From Candidatus Peregrinibacteria bacterium (GTDB taxonomy: Bacteria > Patescibacteriota > Gracilibacteria > Peribacterales > Peribacteraceae), in contig JACQCJ010000034.1 in NCBI GenBank assembly GCA_016201685.1, positions 1-15,576 of the forward strand: a stretch of 15,576 nucleotides of DNA, read 5' to 3'. Shown piece after piece: positions 13,156-15,576 of this stretch; position 1 is the first letter of the stretch; every line of letters starts with the position of its first letter. The position numbers were made by a program, and so were the translations under genes. Under the pieces are notes generated by a model, which was not told the DNA's origin, made no database searches, and saw only the letters and a list, made by a program, of their open reading frames with translations.

Positions 13156-15300
13156 CTACATCGTCTCCACCGGATCCATGTCGACGATGCACTGATCCAG
13201 ATCGATCTTTGTCAGTAATGTTCGAGGCGCACTTCCCCGCAGGAGCACGTGCCACTGCCGACCGGCGCCGAAGAAGGCGGGAGCGCAGTGCACGCGGACG
13301 TCGGTTCCTTCCTTTGTCACAAGTTCCAAGAGCGCCCTCTGTGTTCTCCGCGCATTCGCTTCCGCCTTCTCACCACGGAAGAGAAGCCGCACCATCTGCG
13401 TTGCGGGGGGGTAGCCGGCATGGATCCGCAGCTTGAGTTCACTCTCCAGATACTGCTCCGTCTGATGTCGTGAAGCGAAGACCACTTCCGGAGCATCGGG
13501 ACGGAACGTCTGGATGATCACTTCCCCGGGACGCGCTCGGCCGCTTCTGCCCGTGAGTTGTGTCAATAACTGGAAGATGCGCTCGCCGGCTCGGAAGTGC
13601 GGTAGCGAGAGGCCGATGTCCGCAAGCAGCACCGCGGCGAGCGTCACGTGCGGGAGATCGAGCCCCTTCACCACCGATTGCGTCCCGAGCAGGATGTCCG
13701 CCTCGCGTTTCTGCATTTTCTCAAGCTGAATGCGCATCTCGCTTGGGTCACGAATGGTATCGCTGTCCATGCGGATCAGCCGCGCGGCGGGGAATTGCCG
13801 CTTGAGAATTTGTTCGATCTTCTGCGTGCCCGCGCCGATTTCCATCAGCCGAGGACTTTTGCAATGAGGGCAATGGCTTGGCACGTTCGCCGTCATGCCG
13901 GTCGTGTGGTCCACGAGGAACGGCCGACCGCCGCGATCGTGATGGACCGTGAAGGGCAGCTGCGAATCCGGAGAGATCACGCGGCGCCGACATTCGAGGC
14001 AGAGCAGTGCGCTCGCCACTCCTCTTCGATTGAGAAAGAGAACAACTTGGTCCTGTCGTTTCAGTCGCTCGTCGATCGCAGTCAGGAGTGGCAGTGAGAA
14101 TGGATAGAGGGATCCGAATTGCACGGAACCGAGATCGACGATCTCGATTGCGGGGAGCGGTTGTCCCTGGAAGCGTTCGGGCAATGTTACGAGTTGATAC
14201 CGTCCCTGCTTCGCGCGCGCCCACGCCTCGAGCGACGGGGTCGCCGTGCCCATCACGAGTTTGGCACCAGAGTTTCGGCAGAGTTCTTCTGACGCCTCAC
14301 GCGCGTGGTAGCGCGGCGTCTGCTCGTTCTTGTATGTCCATTCATGCTCTTCATCGATGATCACGATGCTGAGTCGGGGGAGAGGAGAAAAAAGCGCGCT
14401 CCTCGATCCGATCACGAGTGCGATCTCTCCTCTCCGAATTTTCTTCCATTGCGTTCTCCGTTCGCTCGACGTGAGGCGGCTGTGGATGACGGCAATGTGC
14501 TCGCGTGAAAGAAGTTTCTCGAATCTCTGGATCGAGTGCTCCGTGAGCAGAATTTCCGGCACGAGGAGGATCGCCTGTTTGCCTTCGTGAATCGCATCCA
14601 CGATCAATTGCGCGTAGAGCTCCGTCTTGCCGCTCCCGGTAACGCCGAAGAGGAGCGAGGGACGCGGGTCTCCTTTCATTTGTTCGTACACCGCCTGCTG
14701 AGGCTCGGTCAATTGGGGATGCGCGCGGATTTCTGGAACGGATGCAGCTGATGATTCCTCCACCCTCTTTTCTTCGAGCACGAATTTTTTCTCTCGAAGC
14801 AGACGCAAAGGACCACTGATATTACCGCACGTCTGATACAAATTTTTCTTCGCCACGCGCTCGCTTTCGAGCAGCGCTTCCAGAATCATTTTTTGCTTTT
14901 TCCCTTTGATGCGCTCTTCTGCGAGAATTCTTTTCCCCTCATCTGTGATGCGATACGTGACGACCGGCTCCGCGAGCAACTGCGTCCAGCGAGGTGCTGG
15001 CAACCACAGTCCAAGTGCCTGGCGCAGGGTGCACATGTAGTACTCCGCCATCCATCGCGCGGTTTTCAAATGTGATTCGACCAGAAGAGGTTCCTTCCCG
15101 AGGATTTCCTTGATTTGTTTGAGATCGAACTCATCGCTCGCGCGTTTCTCCAGAATTTCAACCACGATTCCTTCGACCAATCTGTTTCGCAGAGGAACTT
15201 TCACCGGAGATCCAGCATTCAACGATCCTTCCGCGAGCTCGTACGTAAGCCCATTGCCAATCCCCTTGGAACGCGACGATGTGACGACGGTGCAGTACAT
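13156..15300 (-). CDS. priA: Primosomal replication restart helicase PriA, reduced zinc-binding region
   Basis: A 714-residue protein from ATG 15300 (MYCTVV). PriA is a 3'-5' DNA helicase that recognises stalled forks and reloads the replisome. Seen in order: an N-terminal 3'-DNA-binding region (LTYELAEG, PVKVPLRNR), Walker A GVTGSGKT (219-226), IIDEEHEWTYK (314-324), GTATPSLEAW (351-360), NRRGVASALLC (424-434), GTQSVVKGLDLP (539-550), TGRSGRARPGEV (583-594) and a C-terminal domain. The usual eight zinc cysteines are cut to four: CLEC (434-437) and CPHC (477-480). The two middle CxxC pairs are replaced by residues such as ISPDSQLPFTVHH and LVDHTTG. The first pair with the last pair still makes one zinc site; the second site is lost. 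It is followed by the heptameric hairpin. Confidence 0.95.
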   Translation of the reverse strand: MYCTVVTSSRSKGIGNGLTYELAEGSLNAGSPVKVPLRNRLVEGIVVEILEKRASDEFDLKQIKEILGKEPLLVESHLKTARWMAEYYMCTLRQALGLWLPAPRWTQLLAEPVVTYRITDEGKRILAEERIKGKKQKMILEALLESERVAKKNLYQTCGNISGPLRLLREKKFVLEEKRVEESSAASVPEIRAHPQLTEPQQAVYEQMKGDPRPSLLFGVTGSGKTELYAQLIVDAIHEGKQAILLVPEILLTEHSIQRFEKLLSREHIAVIHSRLTSSERRTQWKKIRRGEIALVIGSRSALFSPLPRLSIVIIDEEHEWTYKNEQTPRYHAREASEELCRNSGAKLVMGTATPSLEAWARAKQGRYQLVTLPERFQGQPLPAIEIVDLGSVQFGSLYPFSLPLLTAIDERLKRQDQVVLFLNRRGVASALLCLECRRRVISPDSQLPFTVHHDRGGRPFLVDHTTGMTANVPSHCPHCKSPRLMEIGAGTQKIEQILKRQFPAARLIRMDSDTIRDPSEMRIQLEKMQKREADILLGTQSVVKGLDLPHVTLAAVLLADIGLSLPHFRAGERIFQLLTQLTGRSGRARPGEVIIQTFRPDAPEVVFASRHQTEQYLESELKLRIHAGYPPATQMVRLLFRGEKAEANARRTQRALLELVTKEGTDVRVHCAPAFFGAGRQWHVLLRGSAPRTLLTKIDLDQCIVDMDPVETM

Positions 15301-15395
15301 GTCGTCATCATGCCTAACCGTGGAGAAAATGAAAGGAAAAGGTGGACTTCTGTACACCATTGCATGCTTCTCGCCACACGCGATTCTTCAGGAAA

Positions 15396-15445
15396 ATTTC
15401 TTGCAAAAAAATGGTAATTATTACACAAATATTGTATACCTAAAT
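15396..15445. promoter_or_regulatory. AT-rich island upstream of priA, possible promoter or operator
   Basis: The stretch is far richer in A and T than its surroundings. It has an imperfect symmetric element bounded by GGTA (15413-15416) and TACC (15437-15440). On the minus strand TACAAT (15436-15431) and TAATAA (15422-15417) are -10-like, 115 to 135 bp before ATG 15300. The evidence is composition only. Confidence 0.3.
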
Positions 15446-15464
15446 CCGGCGTGAAGATTCTACC

Positions 15465-15575
15465 TCAGATGAGCGGAGAAAGTTTTGCGATGCATTGCTG
15501 TGCTTCTCGGAAAACATCCTGATGGGGCGTGTTTCGCGGCATCCGCAGTGTGGGAACATTGTGCGTCTTCACAAA
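15465..15575 (-). CDS. Possible C-terminal end of a gene entering from the right
   Basis: The minus-strand frame from the window edge to TGA at 15467-15465 is open for 36 codons and reads like protein (KTHNVPTLRMPRN, then FREAQQCIAKLSPLI). The other minus-strand frames are less protein-like or closed early. No family is recognised from so short a piece. If real, it lies upstream of priA on the same strand, 164 bp before its start. Confidence 0.4.
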   Translation of the reverse strand, partial: FVKTHNVPTLRMPRNTPHQDVFREAQQCIAKLSPLI

Positions 15576-15576
15576 C

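Overview
The window reads as one bacterial contig segment of moderately high GC using the standard bacterial code (TGA, TAG and TAA all end recognisable genes). Small core genes (UMP kinase, ribosome recycling factor, PriA), single-copy membrane proteins and an almost complete lack of Shine-Dalgarno sequences suggest a Patescibacteria/CPR-type genome, perhaps of the Peregrinibacteria/Peribacteria sort. That placement is inference, not proof.

Layout. At 1-210 the window opens inside an ISAzo13-family transposase (minus strand) that abuts a headless glycoside hydrolase family 44 gene. The hydrolase is broken a second time by an exact 7-bp tandem duplication just after its nucleophile codon. A PD-(D/E)XK nuclease (minus) and a DUF4383 membrane protein (plus, with a clear terminator) follow. 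At 2821-6913 there is a membrane/glycan block: a translationally coupled pair on the minus strand (multi-spanning GT-C/YYY-like protein, then an LssY_C protein), and divergently a bacterial homologue of the eukaryotic glucosyltransferase ALG10. An AT-richer P-loop kinase-like gene and a tRNA-Arg(TCT) come next. Then pyrH and frr run together behind a DUF4870-like membrane protein, followed by a cloverleaf-shaped palindromic element and a PurQ gene that has lost its N-terminus but carries an unrecognised C-terminal domain. A hypothetical gene, a SpoU/TrmH-type methyltransferase, an aquaporin without the selectivity-filter arginine and PriA with half of its zinc cysteines complete the set; a gene tail may enter at the right edge.

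The most unusual feature is a family of 7-bp-period repeats with unrelated consensus sequences. They occur at five places (2004-2094, 9156-9190, 10558-10613, 12284-12378, 13085-13154). Three form long hairpins with complementary arms, and one lies in frame inside purQ, where it encodes a 7-residue repeat linker. The 7-bp duplication in the GH44 gene has the same unit length, hinting at a 7-bp duplication process active in this genome. Promoter-like -10 boxes (TATACT, TACACT, CATACT) lie only about 8 to 31 bp before several starts, consistent with leaderless or very short-leader transcripts.
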